A stretch of 64,000 bases of DNA from NCBI RefSeq assembly GCF_025753795.1, contig NZ_JAOWPS010000006.1:248001-312000 (forward strand). Direction: 5' to 3'. The DNA is from Mesorhizobium sp. YC-39. GTDB taxonomy: Bacteria > Pseudomonadota > Alphaproteobacteria > Rhizobiales > Rhizobiaceae. The notes beneath the pieces are model-generated. The model made no database searches and had not been told where the DNA came from. It worked only from the letters and a program-made list of their open reading frames with translations. Position 1 is the first letter of the stretch, and each line of letters begins with the position of its first letter. Both the position numbers and the translations under genes were made by a program. Shown here piece by piece: positions 63,983 through 64,000 of this stretch.

Positions 63983-64000
63983 GGCCTTCCTCCCAGCGCA

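Overview
This 64 kb window is ordinary-looking chromosome from a high-GC alphaproteobacterium of the order Hyphomicrobiales (Rhizobiales), most likely Mesorhizobium or a close relative. The evidence is the gene content: a Ros/MucR regulator, DivJ- and PleC-like cell-cycle kinases, a FeuPQ-type two-component pair, a cycHJKL-degP-regulator-kinase-glnE-pleC-pepN block like that of Sinorhizobium, CIRCE-controlled groESL, many alphaproteobacterial DUF families, and several families of short intergenic palindromic repeats. I see no rRNA, tRNA, CRISPR array, transposase or integrase.

Layout: 1-2.4 kb holds the end of a secreted SH3-like protein, mucR, sufE and a DUF5330 gene. 2.9-9.3 kb has a DivJ-like kinase overlapping a peptidoglycan-binding protein, an isoprenylcysteine-methyltransferase-like gene, DUF1491, DUF2336 and a DUF1254/DUF1214 pair. 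9.4-13.9 kb has a class A penicillin-binding protein, a cyclopropane-fatty-acid synthase and a TetR regulator. 14-18 kb carries a divergent pair for methylated-amine use (a dimethylglycine-dehydrogenase-like oxidoreductase and an MttB-family methyltransferase). 18-21.5 kb is groESL with small neighbouring genes. 22-26 kb has an orphan phage/GTA-type DUF3168 gene and a feuN-feuP-feuQ-like set. 26-43.5 kb is cytochrome c maturation (ccmIEFH), an orphan antitoxin-like gene, DegP, an OmpR/kinase pair, glnE, an EF-hand protein, a PleC-like kinase and pepN. 43.7-57.2 kb is a mixed set: EamA permease, XRE regulator, family-4-like uracil-DNA glycosylase, ETF-ubiquinone oxidoreductase, DUF922, an endonuclease/exonuclease/phosphatase-fold protein, AMP nucleosidase, several small exported proteins and a LivK-type binding protein. 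57.3-64 kb is a minus-strand leucine/isovalerate catabolic cluster (ivd, mccB, mccA) that also contains a vapBC-like toxin-antitoxin pair, a macro-domain protein and a small secreted protein.

Functional links: isovaleryl-CoA dehydrogenase passes electrons through ETF to the ETF-QO encoded 14 kb away, so leucine catabolism is represented at both ends of its electron path. DivJ- and PleC-like proteins are the expected kinase and phosphatase of the DivK switch. DegP, the FeuPQ-like set and the degP-linked two-component pair are all envelope-directed.

Most noteworthy: the vapBC and macro-domain genes inside the leucine operon; the three copies of the ETF-QO gene tail associated with palindromes; a 142-bp MITE-like inverted repeat at a gene end; a 29-codon remnant resembling the start of a CoxL-type molybdoenzyme; an MttB/DMGDH pair with no corrinoid protein beside it; and an orphan DUF3168 gene. 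No clearly new defence or mobile system was found. All function calls come from reading translated sequence and recalled family features, without database searches.
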